Assembly (NCBI GenBank): GCA_025808875.1 | Contig: CP075528.1 | Location: forward strand, 806,001 to 870,000 | Length of the DNA: 64,000 nt | Reading direction: 5' to 3' | Source: Enhydrobacter sp. | GTDB lineage: Bacteria > Pseudomonadota > Alphaproteobacteria > Reyranellales > Reyranellaceae | In this document: piece after piece, positions 1 through 7,895 of the stretch | How the letters are laid out: each line of letters opens with the position of its first letter | Numbering within the stretch: position 1 is the stretch's first letter | Notes under the pieces: generated by a model | What the model saw: only the letters and a program-made list of their open reading frames with translations | Database searches by the model: none | Told to the model about the DNA's origin: nothing | Position numbers and translations under genes: made by a program

Positions 1-218
1 ACCGCCTTCACGCCGGCCAGCGCCTCGGCCTTGGTGGTGTCGATCGACTTGATGCGGGCGTGCGGATGCGGGCTGCGCAGCACCTTGCCCCAGATCATGC
101 CGGGCATGTTGGTGTCGGCGGCATAGGCGGCGCGGCCGGTCACCTTGTCGGCGCCGTCGGGACGGATCGTGCGCTTGCCGATCCACTTGTTGTCGGGGGC
201 GGTGATCGGGTTGTTCAT
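1..218 (-). CDS. Molybdenum hydroxylase large subunit, N-terminal fragment (xanthine dehydrogenase / CoxL family)
   Basis: This is the first 72 or so residues of the molybdopterin-binding subunit of a xanthine oxidase-family enzyme; the rest lies beyond the window edge. The visible N-terminus has the family pattern IGKR...R.DG.DKVTGRAAYAAD followed by GKVLRSPHPHARI, the usual start of the aldehyde oxidase a/b hammerhead domain. The ATG at 218 overlaps the stop of the 2Fe-2S subunit gene as ATGA, so the two are translationally coupled. The order FAD subunit, FeS subunit, large subunit is that of CoxMSL-type operons. The active-site loop that separates form I CO dehydrogenases from other hydroxylases is not in view, so the substrate is unknown. 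Confidence 0.85.
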   Translation of the reverse strand, partial: MNNPITAPDNKWIGKRTIRPDGADKVTGRAAYAADTNMPGMIWGKVLRSPHPHARIKSIDTTKAEALAGVKA

Positions 219-697
219 CGGCGGGCCTCCTTCATGTCGGCGGCGGTTTCCATGACGGCACGAACGATCTTGTCGTAACCCGTGCAGCGGCACAGGTTGC
301 CGGCGAGCCAGAAACGCACGTCGTGCTCGGTCGGATCGGGATTGCGCTCGAGCAGGGACTTGGCGGCCATCAGCACGCCGGGCGTGCAGATGCCGCACTG
401 CAGGGCCGCCAGCTCGAGGAACTTCTGCTGCAGCGGATGGAACTCGCCGCCTTGGGCCATGCCCTCGATGGTGCCGAGCTCCTGGCCTTCGGCCTCGGCG
501 GCCAGCATGAGGCAGGAGCAGACGATGCGGCCGTTCACCGTGATCGTGCAGGCGCCGCAGTCGCCCGAGCCGCAGCCTTCCTTGCTGCCGGTCAGGCCGA
601 GCGGCCCGCGCAGCACGTCGAGCATGCTTTGGTCGGCGTCGCAGAGGAACTCCATCGGCTCGCCGTTGATGGTGGTGGTTACGTGCTGTTTGGCCAT
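215..697 (-). CDS. 2Fe-2S subunit of a molybdenum hydroxylase (CoxS type)
   Basis: This 160-residue cytoplasmic iron-sulfur subunit passes electrons from the molybdenum centre to the FAD subunit. The N-terminal plant-ferredoxin-like cluster is ligated by Cys42, Cys47, Cys50 and Cys62 (EGCGSGDCGACTITVNG region). The second cluster uses the CGICTPG motif at 101-107 and CRCTGY at 136-141. Length and all eight cysteines are typical of the family. It lies 3 bp downstream of the FAD subunit gene and overlaps the large-subunit gene by 4 bp, so the three form one operon. The substrate (CO, a purine, an N-heterocycle or an aldehyde) cannot be told from this subunit. Confidence 0.93.
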   Translation of the reverse strand: MAKQHVTTTINGEPMEFLCDADQSMLDVLRGPLGLTGSKEGCGSGDCGACTITVNGRIVCSCLMLAAEAEGQELGTIEGMAQGGEFHPLQQKFLELAALQCGICTPGVLMAAKSLLERNPDPTEHDVRFWLAGNLCRCTGYDKIVRAVMETAADMKEARR

Positions 698-700
698 GTC

Positions 701-1570
701 TCAGTTTCTCCCGGCGCGCTCGGCGGCGATGGTGGCGGTGCGCTTGAGCAGCACGCCCGCGACCTTGGTGCGGTAGGCGATGGTGCCGCGCTTGTCGTCG
801 ATCGGACGGCAGGCGGCGCTGCACGCCTTGGCGGCCTTGTCGAGCGCGGCGGCGTCGAGCTTGGAGCCGATCAGCGCCTTCGCCGCCTCCTCGACCAGAA
901 GTACGGTGGGCGCCACGGCGCCCAGCCCGACGCGGGCGGCGGTGACGGTGCCCTTATCGAGGGTGAGGCTGACGCCGCAGCCGACGACGGCGATGTCCAT
1001 CTCGGTGCGCGGGATCATGCGCAGGTAGGCATCGCTCGAGCCCTTGGGCCGCGCCGGCAGGGTGAAGCTGACGACGATCTCGCCCGGAGTCAGGTTGAGC
1101 TTGCCCGGGCCCGCCGGCACCTTTTCGACGGCCAGCTCACGCCGCCCCTTGGGGCCCTGGATGGTGACGATGGCGCCGGCCGCGACCATGGCCGGCACGC
1201 TGTCGCCGGCCGGGGAGGCGTTGCACAGGTTACCGCCCGGCGTGGCGCGGCCCTGGATCTGAGTCGAGCCGATCAGGTTCGTGGCCTCGACAACGCCCGG
1301 CCAGGCCTTCTTGAGCTTGGGATGCTCGCGCATGGCGGCGCCCGACACCGCGGCGCCGATCCGGAAGCCACCGCCGGCGATCTCTTCGATGGCCGTCATC
1401 TCGGCGATCTTCTTGATGTCGACGAAGAGCGTGGGCCGGACGACGCCAGACCTCATCTGGACCAGCAGGTCGGTGCCTCCGGCCAGGATGCGGGCGCTTC
1501 CGGCGGCGGCGGCGAAGGCCTTGACCGCTTCGTCGAGCGTCCGCGGCGCTACATATTGTGTGTCCGTCAT
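701..1570 (-). CDS. FAD-binding subunit of a molybdenum hydroxylase (CoxM type)
   Basis: The 289-residue flavoprotein subunit carries electrons from the 2Fe-2S subunit to the acceptor. FAD-binding motifs of the CO dehydrogenase flavoprotein family are visible: ILAGGTDLL near residue 30 and ATPGGNLCNASPAGDS near residue 108, a variant of the usual TIGGN...SPAGD. The C-terminal domain (GLGAVAPT...) is the CoxM C-terminal domain. I start it at the ATG at 1570 because the protein then begins at the conserved point (MTDTQYVAPRTLDEAVKAF). The frame stays open upstream to 1825, but that stretch looks non-coding. It is the first gene of the operon. Confidence 0.9.
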   Translation of the reverse strand: MTDTQYVAPRTLDEAVKAFAAAAGSARILAGGTDLLVQMRSGVVRPTLFVDIKKIAEMTAIEEIAGGGFRIGAAVSGAAMREHPKLKKAWPGVVEATNLIGSTQIQGRATPGGNLCNASPAGDSVPAMVAAGAIVTIQGPKGRRELAVEKVPAGPGKLNLTPGEIVVSFTLPARPKGSSDAYLRMIPRTEMDIAVVGCGVSLTLDKGTVTAARVGLGAVAPTVLLVEEAAKALIGSKLDAAALDKAAKACSAACRPIDDKRGTIAYRTKVAGVLLKRTATIAAERAGRN

Positions 1571-2547
1571 GGTTCGTACCGTAATCCTTTTCCGTCGCCT
1601 GAAACTCTCGTTGGCTGGAGCGTAGGCCGGAAGGTTGTCCGGCAGCAAGGCGCTTTGCCTCCATGCCGCGTGGCGAGCCCTCGTTCCGAATGTATTGAAC
1701 ATCGCGAATGGGGGTACGACAGGGAACGCGTGCGTCGGCGTCCTCTCGCTCGACGGGAAACGGCTCATGGAAACGGTACCGACCCGCGGAGAACCCGGGT
1801 GCAAGGGAGCGCCGTCTTCCGGCACTCGAACGTCGCGCAGCGCCCAGATGTTGAGCTGGCCGAATTAAAAAACGGCAATTAATTCGTCCTCGCTCCAGAT
1901 GTAGGGACAGGTCCGCCCTCGCGCCCGGTCGTCACCCAGAGCCGGTGCGTGTGGATGTGTGCGATCGGGGCGACAGACGTCGTGGCCTGCCGGCCGATCG
2001 GAAAGACCGCATGCACACGAGCAAAAACGCCGGCCGGAGTTGCCGGAGTTTCCCTGTCTCACTTTTGGGGGGCACCCCGTCGCGGAAATCGCGCAAATCG
2101 CGGAAATCGATCTCGGAAACCTCGGAAACCTCGCAAACCTCCGGCGGGGTGTCGCCGGACAATCGACGTCGCGGGCACCCGCCCGAGATGCCCTCAGGGT
2201 GGTGTGCCTGCTCTCTGCCGGAATGCGTTGCGCAAACTGCGGGAACTGCGGAAACCTCCGGTCACGGGTCGGGAGGACGGGTCGGCGGACGATTGGCGAA
2301 GCAGAACGTCGATACGGGAAATCCCGCGCGGCCCTCGCGGCCGGGTGTGGTCATGGTGCTCATGCGCGTATTTTACCTCGACGCACCGGCGAGCACCTAA
2401 TCGGGTCGATGGATTCGGTCCGATGCCGATGGCGTCTGCATCGGAGGGCGATTCGACCCCCCGATTCCGGCGCCGAGCGCGAATCTGACTCTCCGAGTCG
2501 CCGATGATAATGACGATGGCCACGGCGGCGATCGAGCCGAAGGGGAC
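1571..2547. other. Gene-free stretch of about 980 bp between two minus-strand operons
   Basis: No reading frame here gives a recognisable protein. The part next to the molybdenum hydroxylase operon (about 1571-1860) probably holds its promoter and leader. An AT-rich patch at 1862-1885 contains GAATTA...TAATTC in inverted orientation. The centre (2034-2256) holds the 9-bp periodic repeats annotated separately. The remainder, to the end of the amine oxidase gene, shows no clear feature. Confidence 0.5.
2034..2256. repeat. Clusters of degenerate 9-bp tandem repeats (cgcggaaat / cggaaacct / gcggaaact family)
   Basis: Three blocks of the same 9-bp unit are visible: 2081-2107 (cgcggaaat, cgcgcaaat, cgcggaaat), 2114-2140 (cggaaacct, cggaaacct, cgcaaacct) and 2230-2256 (gcgcaaact, gcgggaact, gcggaaacc). 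Two units in the opposite orientation sit at 2034-2051 (ccggagttg, ccggagttt), so an imperfect stem-loop with the 2114-2145 block is possible. Because 9 is a multiple of 3, every frame reads as a tripeptide repeat, but no frame looks like a real protein. The role is unknown. Confidence 0.75.
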
Positions 2548-3900
2548 TCAAAACATGCCCGGCTCGCCGAGGTCGGTGCCGTCGATCATGCGGCTGTAGC
2601 GGAAGGGTCGGGGATCGACGATCGGTGGGTCGCCGGCGACGATGTCGGCCGCCAGCCGGCCGGCGCCGGGGCCGATGCCGAAGCCATGGCCGGTGAAGCC
2701 GGTCGACAGGAAGAGACCGGGCAGGCTGTCGACCGCCGAGATGACCGGGATGCCGTCCGGTGTCGAATCGATCAGGCCGCCCCAACTGGCCGCCACCTCG
2801 AGGCCGGCGAGTGCCGGGTAGTGTTCGGCGAGCCGGGCGAGCCCGAGTCGCACCAGTGCCGGGTCGGCCGCCGGATCGAGCACCCGATGGCGCTCGAAGG
2901 GCGAGATGCCGTCAAGCGCCCAGCGGGCGAAGGATTCGGGGCCATCGAGGAACGAGCGGCCGATCGACACGGTGAGTCCCCAGTGCCGCTTTCGGAAGGT
3001 GCGCCAGAATTCGCGAGAATAAAGCAGGCCCTGCGGCGTCAGTTCGAGCAGGCCGCGGCCGCCCAGCCCGACCGTGTAGCCGCCGTCGAGTCGGCGGCGG
3101 ATGGTCACGTCGGGCATCGACAGGCCGCCTTCGGTCACCTGCGGTGCCGCTTTCGTCGAGAACGAGGTCGAGCGCACACTGGCCTGCGGCAGGCGGATGC
3201 CGTGATGGCGGCAGAACATTGACGCCCACGCGCCCCCTGCCAGCAATACAGAGCGTGTGCGGATGCGGCCCTGCTCGGTGACGACTCCGGCCACGCGGCC
3301 GGCTGCGATGTCGAGACCGCGCGCGGCGCACTCCTGGTGAATCGTGACGCCGAGACGCCTCGCGCCCTCGGCGATGGCGGGCGCGGCCAACGAGGGTTCG
3401 GCGCGCCCATCGGCCGGCGAATGCACGCCGCCGATCCATTGCGTCGAGCTGCCGGGCGTCATCGCCTTGGCTTCGGCGGCGCCGAGCACCTGGCTGTGCA
3501 TCTGGTATTCGCGCGCGCGCAGCGTCCACTCTTCCCACATGGCGAAGTCGGCCGGCCGCGTCGTGACATAGAGGAGGCCGGTGCGTCGGAAGCCGGTTTC
3601 CAGCCCGATTTCCGTGCTGAGTCTGCCCCAGATCTCGAGACTGTGCATGGCGAGCGGCAGTTCGCGCAGATCGCGGTGCTGCTGGCGGCACCATCCCCAG
3701 TTGCGGCTGCTCTGCTCGCCGCCGACATGACCCTTGTCCAGCAGCGCGACGGACACGCCTTTCCTGGCGAGAAAGTAGGCGGCGGCGGTGCCGGCCATGC
3801 CTGCACCGATCACCACGACGTCGCTCTCGGCAGGAAGCGTCTCGTTGCTCGGGATTCTCTGAACGGGTGGCGACACGCACGGGCCCCTGACGCTGGACAT
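2548..3900 (-). CDS. FAD-dependent amine/amino-acid oxidoreductase (DAO family, DadA/SoxB-like)
   Basis: The protein has 450 residues from the ATG at 3900. The Rossmann FAD motif VVIGAGMAGTAAAYFLARKG starts near residue 29, after a short polar N-terminus. It is followed by the SSRNWGWCRQQ...LPLAMHS region typical of DadA- and sarcosine-oxidase-beta-like flavoproteins. The C-terminal STGFTGHGFGIGPGAGRLAA closes the FAD site. The family oxidises D-amino acids, N-methylated amino acids or related amines in the cytoplasm. The substrate is not predictable here. The gene stands alone, divergent from a membrane protein gene. A longer frame upstream of 3900 is open but would add an unusual N-terminus. 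Confidence 0.85.
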   Translation of the reverse strand: MSSVRGPCVSPPVQRIPSNETLPAESDVVVIGAGMAGTAAAYFLARKGVSVALLDKGHVGGEQSSRNWGWCRQQHRDLRELPLAMHSLEIWGRLSTEIGLETGFRRTGLLYVTTRPADFAMWEEWTLRAREYQMHSQVLGAAEAKAMTPGSSTQWIGGVHSPADGRAEPSLAAPAIAEGARRLGVTIHQECAARGLDIAAGRVAGVVTEQGRIRTRSVLLAGGAWASMFCRHHGIRLPQASVRSTSFSTKAAPQVTEGGLSMPDVTIRRRLDGGYTVGLGGRGLLELTPQGLLYSREFWRTFRKRHWGLTVSIGRSFLDGPESFARWALDGISPFERHRVLDPAADPALVRLGLARLAEHYPALAGLEVAASWGGLIDSTPDGIPVISAVDSLPGLFLSTGFTGHGFGIGPGAGRLAADIVAGDPPIVDPRPFRYSRMIDGTDLGEPGMF

Positions 3901-4033
3901 TCGCGTGGCGAGGGTGATGCACGTCGGTCCGTCGGACAAGCCCTCCGGACAAGCGTCGAAGGGCGCGGTCTGATGCAACTGTTGCAACATGCAAATGGCG
4001 CACCGGGCGCGACCTGGGATATCGTCGGGCAGG

Positions 4034-4780
4034 ATGCAGGACCACCACGTCCCCTCCATAGGCCTCGGCTATTGGGTGACGTTCGCCGTTGCCACGATTT
4101 TCGGTGCCAATCTGAGCGACATGCTCACGATGCACCTGGCTCTGGCGTCGCCGGGGCGCATCGTGCTGCTGGCCGGGTTGTTGTTCGCGGTGCTCCTGGT
4201 CGAACGGTACGACCGGTCGAACACGCATCTGTGGTACTGGGCGGCCATCGTCATCCTCCAGGCTGCCGCGAGTCGCCTGGCGGATCTTTCGACGGACAGT
4301 CTCGGCCTGCGTCGCCTCGAACTCATCGCCAGCGTCGCCGTGCTCCTCGTGGCGACGTTCGTGACGGCGCGCTCGAGCGCGTCGATGCTGGTCGAAACCC
4401 TGATAATGTCGCGGCGCGGCGAGGCGCGGCCGATGTCGGATACCGCCTACTGGATCACCATGTTCTTCGCCAGCTTCCTGGGGGTGCTCGGTGCGGAAGT
4501 CGGCGAGCATCGCATCGGCATGGTGCCGTCGCTGGCGGCGTTCGCGGTCGGCTTCGTGGCGCTGCTCTGGCTCAGTCGATGGCCAGCGATCAACCGGTTG
4601 CTGCTCTACTGGCTCATCGTCCTGCTGCTGCGCGCGTTCGGCGGCGTCGCCGCAAGCTATCTCGTCACGGTCGCATTCGCGCCGGCCGGCCTGGGGTCGA
4701 GCACCATCCTGACCGCGACGATCCTCGCGGGCTGCATCCTGCTGTGGAGCGCGCGCAGCCGCCCGCGCCCGCACGCCTGA
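4034..4780 (+). CDS. Integral membrane protein, unknown function (COG4705-like)
   Basis: The 248-residue protein is almost entirely hydrophobic, with about seven predicted membrane helices, among them VLLAGLLFAVLLV, WAAIVILQAAAS and LLLYWLIVLLLRAFGG. The overall look is that of the COG4705 family of uncharacterised bacterial membrane proteins, but I cannot assign a function. The ATG at 4034 follows GGCAGG closely; an earlier in-frame ATG at 3989 lacks a clear ribosome site and would add a hydrophilic head. It is divergent from the amine oxidase and convergent with a small winged-helix-like gene. Confidence 0.7.
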   Translation: MQDHHVPSIGLGYWVTFAVATIFGANLSDMLTMHLALASPGRIVLLAGLLFAVLLVERYDRSNTHLWYWAAIVILQAAASRLADLSTDSLGLRRLELIASVAVLLVATFVTARSSASMLVETLIMSRRGEARPMSDTAYWITMFFASFLGVLGAEVGEHRIGMVPSLAAFAVGFVALLWLSRWPAINRLLLYWLIVLLLRAFGGVAASYLVTVAFAPAGLGSSTILTATILAGCILLWSARSRPRPHA

Positions 4781-4811
4781 CTCGAGGCGCCCGACTTCGA
4801 GGGGGCGGACT

Positions 4812-5087
4812 TCAGAAGGGCGAGAGGCGCCGATTCGCCTTGCGGCGGCCGAGGCGGTCGCGCTGCAGCGGCGGCTGGGCGGGCCCGGGATCGTCTTCCG
4901 CCGTCACCTGGCGGGAGCAGCGCAACCCGAGTGGCGTCAACCGGAGGCCGCGAGTGCCGTCATGGACCAGGCCGAGCAGTTCGAAGCGCAGGCGATGGGG
5001 CGAGGCGAGGGCTACCTGGCGGCCTTCGGCCAACGCGCGCAACAAAAGGATTTCCTGACGGCTCAGGCGGACGCCGGCATCCGTCAT
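4812..5087 (-). CDS. Small winged-helix-like protein (paralogue of the gene at 7205-7417)
   Basis: The 91-residue protein begins MTDAGVRLSRQEILLLRALAEGRQ. Its middle, LRFELLGLV...GLRLTPLGLR, matches the small protein at 7205-7417 (LQRLKMLALV...RIRLTALGRR). That pattern is how short winged-helix modules end (recognition helix, then beta wing). Start at 5087 rather than the in-frame ATG at 5093: AAAGGA lies seven bases before 5087 but directly abuts 5093. DNA binding is an inference from the helix/wing pattern only. The C-terminus is basic (RDRLGRRKANRRLSPF). Confidence 0.6.
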   Translation of the reverse strand: MTDAGVRLSRQEILLLRALAEGRQVALASPHRLRFELLGLVHDGTRGLRLTPLGLRCSRQVTAEDDPGPAQPPLQRDRLGRRKANRRLSPF

Positions 5088-5237
5088 CTGCATATCCTTT
5101 CGAAGTTGCGTCGAAGTTGCGGCTGCGCACTCACAACGCAGCGGCGAGAGCACCGTTGCGGCGGCCACAGGAAAATCACGGCACCCCACTGCCCGCGCGC
5201 CCGTTGATGCAGGGCTACTACCAGCGAAGGAGAGGCC

Positions 5238-5705
5238 ATGTACAAGCATCTCGTCCTCGCCGCTCTGCTGACGGCCGGCGCCGCGACCGCGTACGCTCAA
5301 CCGCAGCAGCAGCAGGCGACGCAGACCGCGCCGGCCGAACGCACCGTCTCGACCGGCGACTTCAATGCCAGCGGCCAGATGTCGGGCAACGCAATCATCG
5401 GCGCCCGGGTGCGCAACGACGCGCGCGACACGATCGGCACGATCGACGACGTCTATGTCGACAAGGACGGCACGATCAAGGCTGCGGTCGTGTCGGTAGG
5501 CGGCTTCCTCGGCGTCGGCGCCAAAGGCGTCGCGGTGAAGTGGGAGGATCTCAAGTTCGATCGCGACGACGATTCCCTCGTCGTCACCACCAGGCTCGGC
5601 AAGGAAGAGCTGCAGGCCATGCCCGACTACAACAAGACCGAGCGTCGCAAGCCGGCACCTCCGCCGGCCGCACCGATCACCAATCGCCCCGCCGGCGGCG
5701 GCTGA
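5238..5705 (+). CDS. Exported PRC-barrel domain protein
   Basis: The 155-residue protein has a signal peptide (MYKHLVLAALLTAGAATAYA, cleavage before QPQQQQ), a Gln/Thr-rich linker, and a PRC-barrel domain from about residue 48 to 125 (GARVRNDARDTIGTIDDVYV...VVSVGGFLGVGAKGVAVKW). The C-terminus is Pro-rich. PRC-barrel proteins of this type are common envelope or stress proteins in rhizobia and relatives; the ligand is unknown. The ribosome site GAAGGAGAGGCC precedes the ATG. A second, cytoplasmic PRC-barrel protein lies at 21048-21410. A strong hairpin follows the stop codon. Confidence 0.88.
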   Translation: MYKHLVLAALLTAGAATAYAQPQQQQATQTAPAERTVSTGDFNASGQMSGNAIIGARVRNDARDTIGTIDDVYVDKDGTIKAAVVSVGGFLGVGAKGVAVKWEDLKFDRDDDSLVVTTRLGKEELQAMPDYNKTERRKPAPPPAAPITNRPAGGG

Positions 5706-5733
5706 CGGCCCCCGAACGGCATGGGATGACGTG

Positions 5734-5762
5734 AAGGCGGGCGCCGCGGCGTCCGCCTTTCT
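5734..5762. terminator. Intrinsic terminator between convergent genes
   Basis: A 12-bp stem (aaggcgggcgcc / ggcgtccgcctt, one G-T pair) with a 2-base loop is followed by TTTCTC on the plus strand and preceded by TTCAC as read from the minus strand. It sits between the ends of the PRC-barrel gene and the convergent SpoIIAA-like gene and can serve the former, perhaps both. Confidence 0.7.
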
Positions 5763-5775
5763 CGTTGCCCGCCGG

Positions 5776-6156
5776 TCAGGTCGGCAGCGGCTGCTCGTCG
5801 AGCCAGCGCCGCGCGACGTGCATCTCGCGGAAAATCATGAGAGGGCGCCTGAGGCCGGCCGATGCCGAGGCGAAGAGCTGCGCCTGTGCGTAGCTCTCGT
5901 CCGATGCCGCGACGATGGCGACCGGTCCGACCTGGCCGTGCTGGGCGTAGAACATGACGCGTTGTCCCAGCGCCCGCAGGTTCTGCTCGTTGAGCGCCGT
6001 CGGGGTATGGGTGATCTCGAAGATCTTGCGATAGGCCATGCCGCCGTCGGCCGTCACCCCGGCGAAATACTGCTCGATGTCCGCCACGGTGACGTCGTCC
6101 TTGGCGACGGCCACCACCAGGCGGTTGGGATGGGAGATCGTCCAGTGGACCGGCAT
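5776..6156 (-). CDS. SpoIIAA/STAS-like small protein, copy 1
   Basis: The 126-residue soluble protein begins MPVHWTISHPNRLVVAVAKDDV. It shares with copy 2 (9583-9990) the opening strand pattern, an acidic helix before YRKIFE, GQVGPVAIVA, and RPLMIFREMHVARRWL at the end. This is the fold pattern of SpoIIAA-like/STAS-like small proteins that are numerous in rhizobia-type alphaproteobacteria. No function is established for this branch; canonical STAS proteins are anti-anti-sigma switches, but no phosphorylatable DS.G motif is visible here. The gene is divergent from ku. Confidence 0.75.
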   Translation of the reverse strand: MPVHWTISHPNRLVVAVAKDDVTVADIEQYFAGVTADGGMAYRKIFEITHTPTALNEQNLRALGQRVMFYAQHGQVGPVAIVAASDESYAQAQLFASASAGLRRPLMIFREMHVARRWLDEQPLPT

Positions 6157-6320
6157 GGGCGGAACCGTAGCAGATCGGGGGAGGCGACCGCCACGCCAGA
6201 GCTTGGGGCCGACGCGTGACGTCGACCACTGCCGGTCGTGCCCTGAGACACGCTGCAACGACGGGGCGCGCCGGAAGTTGACTCCGCCGACAGGCAGGAC
6301 GTTCGAGGAGGAGGTTCGAC

Positions 6321-7208
6321 ATGGCCGTGCGACCGACATGGGAGGGACATCTCCGGCTTTCGCTCGTGACCTGTCCCGTGGCGCTCTACAAGGCAACCGA
6401 CCCGAAGGGCGACCTGCACTTCAATCTCATCAACCCCAGGACCAACAACCGCGTGCGCCAGCGACTGGTCGATGCCGGCACCGGCGAAGACGTCGAGCGG
6501 CGCGAACTGGTCAAGGGTTTCGCCGTCGCCAAGGACCGCTACGTGCTGCTCGACAAGGACGATTTCGAGGCGGTGAAGCTCGAATCGACGCGGGTGATCG
6601 ATATCGAGGAGTTCGTGCCTGTCGCCTCGATCGACCGACTCTACTGGGACGAGCCGTATTTCCTGGTGCCGGCTGGAAAGACCGGCATCGAGGCCTTCGC
6701 CGTGATCCGCGCCGCCATGGAGCGCTCGCAGATGGTGGCGATCGGCCGCCTGGTGATGAGCACGCGCGAACGATTGTGCGCGCTCGAGCCGCGCGGCGAG
6801 GCGCTGCTGCTGACCACGTTGCGCATGCACGACGAGGTGCGCGGGGAGAAGGCGATCCCGCACGCCGATCTGCCCAAGGCCGATCGGCGCATGCTCGAGA
6901 TCGCCGAAAAGATCATCGAGCAGCAGAAGGGCGACTTCGATCCCTCGCACTTCAACGACCGCTACGAGGATGCGCTGCGCGAGGTCATCGAGCGCAAGAA
7001 GAAGGGCAAGCCGGTGCGGCCGACCATGCCTGACGAAACGGAGGACAAGGTGGTCGACCTGATGGCCGCCCTGCGCCAGAGCCTGAAGGGCAGCGGGGCC
7101 AAGCGCGAGCGGGCCGAGCGCTTCGTCGCCGCGAAGTCGTCGCGGTCAAGGGGGCGGCGTTCGACGTCGCGCCGCAAGGCGTCGGGCGGCCGCCGCCGGG
7201 CGGCCTAG
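6321..7208 (+). CDS. ku: Bacterial Ku, DNA double-strand break end-binding protein
   Basis: The 295-residue Ku homodimer subunit binds DNA ends and recruits LigD for non-homologous end joining. The start MAVRPTWEGHLRLSLVTCPVALY is typical. The Ku core follows (HFNLINPRTNNRVRQRLVD; VKGFAVAKDRYVLLDKDDFEAVK; YWDEPYFLVPAGK; DLPKADRRMLEIAEKII). The C-terminus after residue 250 is a Lys/Arg/Ser-rich tail of the kind that adds DNA-bridging ability. GAGGAGGAGG lies just before the ATG at 6321. No ligD is in the window. The stop overlaps that of the convergent small gene by 4 bp. Confidence 0.95.
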   Translation: MAVRPTWEGHLRLSLVTCPVALYKATDPKGDLHFNLINPRTNNRVRQRLVDAGTGEDVERRELVKGFAVAKDRYVLLDKDDFEAVKLESTRVIDIEEFVPVASIDRLYWDEPYFLVPAGKTGIEAFAVIRAAMERSQMVAIGRLVMSTRERLCALEPRGEALLLTTLRMHDEVRGEKAIPHADLPKADRRMLEIAEKIIEQQKGDFDPSHFNDRYEDALREVIERKKKGKPVRPTMPDETEDKVVDLMAALRQSLKGSGAKRERAERFVAAKSSRSRGRRSTSRRKASGGRRRAA

Positions 7209-7417
7209 CTCGTGCGCGGCGGTATCATGTCCTCGAAACGACGCCGGCCCAGCGCGGTGAGGCGGATGCGGCCCTCGCGTTCCTCGACGAGCGCAAGCAT
7301 TTTCAGGCGCTGCAGCGACGGCGTCCGCAGGTGCTTGGGCTTCGAGATGCCGTTGCCGACGCGACGCAAGACCGTCTGCTCGTTGATGCTGAGCGGCACA
7401 ACCAGTCCGCGTTCCAT
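7205..7417 (-). CDS. Small winged-helix-like protein (paralogue of 4812-5087)
   Basis: The 70-residue protein begins MERGLVVPLSINEQTVLRRV and ends with SLQRLKMLALVEEREGRIRLTALGRR..., a likely recognition helix and wing. GGAGGGG stands five bases before the ATG at 7417 and fixes the start. It resembles the protein encoded at 4812-5087 in the second half. Function is unknown; a small DNA-binding regulator is plausible. Confidence 0.6.
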   Translation of the reverse strand: MERGLVVPLSINEQTVLRRVGNGISKPKHLRTPSLQRLKMLALVEEREGRIRLTALGRRRFEDMIPPRTS

Positions 7418-7604
7418 GCTCCCCTCCACACCCGGTATCGAAGCGCGTCGGGAACGCGGTGGCAAGGATTGAATGGTGAAGATTGCATGATCCAGCGCGG
7501 ATCAAGTTGCAGGGGCAACGCGGAGATTCCGCGGACGGAACCGGCAACAACTCGCGATGCGCGGCGTTCTGCAAGGCAGGAAACGACAGCGTCAGGAGTT
7601 GCCG

Positions 7605-7895
7605 ATGCATCGACTGCTTATCGTCGTCCTGCTGGCGGCGCTGGGGATCGGGCCGGCGGCATGGGCGGAAGAGCCGTTGCCGGGCGCGAAGTCCGACGTG
7701 CCGCGTACGAGCCCCGAGCCGACCAACCAGAGCGCCGAGGAGATCATCATCAAGGCGAAGCTGCGCGCCGCCGGCGTGCGCAAGGTCAACAATCTCGCGC
7801 GCCATCCCGACGGCACCTGGGAGGGCCGCGGCATGAAGGGCGACGAGGAGATCGCCGTTCAGGTCGACACCGACGGCAACGTCAAGTTCCGCTGA
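7605..7895 (+). CDS. Small exported protein with a PepSY-like domain
   Basis: The 96-residue protein has a signal peptide (MHRLLIVVLLAALGIGPAAWA, cleavage before EEPLPG). The mature part, EEIIIKAKLRAAGVRKVNNLARHPDGTWEG followed by AVQVDTDGNVKFR, has the helix-then-strands layout of PepSY-like modules, where a helix precedes a two-strand hairpin and a terminal D..G.V. CAGGAG precedes the ATG at 7605. PepSY modules are often periplasmic inhibitors or binding modules; the role here is unknown. Confidence 0.65.
   Translation: MHRLLIVVLLAALGIGPAAWAEEPLPGAKSDVPRTSPEPTNQSAEEIIIKAKLRAAGVRKVNNLARHPDGTWEGRGMKGDEEIAVQVDTDGNVKFR

Noticed and set aside
1-1570. Form I carbon monoxide dehydrogenase
   Set aside because: The order of subunits fits, but the diagnostic active-site loop is in the part of the large subunit outside the window; the substrate remains open.
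2034-2256. CRISPR-like array
   Set aside because: The units are 9 bp without unique spacers of constant length, and no cas genes are near; this is a short tandem repeat.
1865-2523. Overlapping frames with tripeptide repeats (EIAQIAEI, KSRKSRKS, EVSEVSE and others)
   Set aside because: They are products of the 9-bp repeat in every frame; none has a ribosome site with a conserved domain.
2912-4774. Long open minus-strand frame across the amine oxidase and membrane-protein genes
   Set aside because: It is out of frame with the FAD-binding protein and composed of Arg/Gly/His-rich sequence; the FAD motif in the other frame decides the coding frame.
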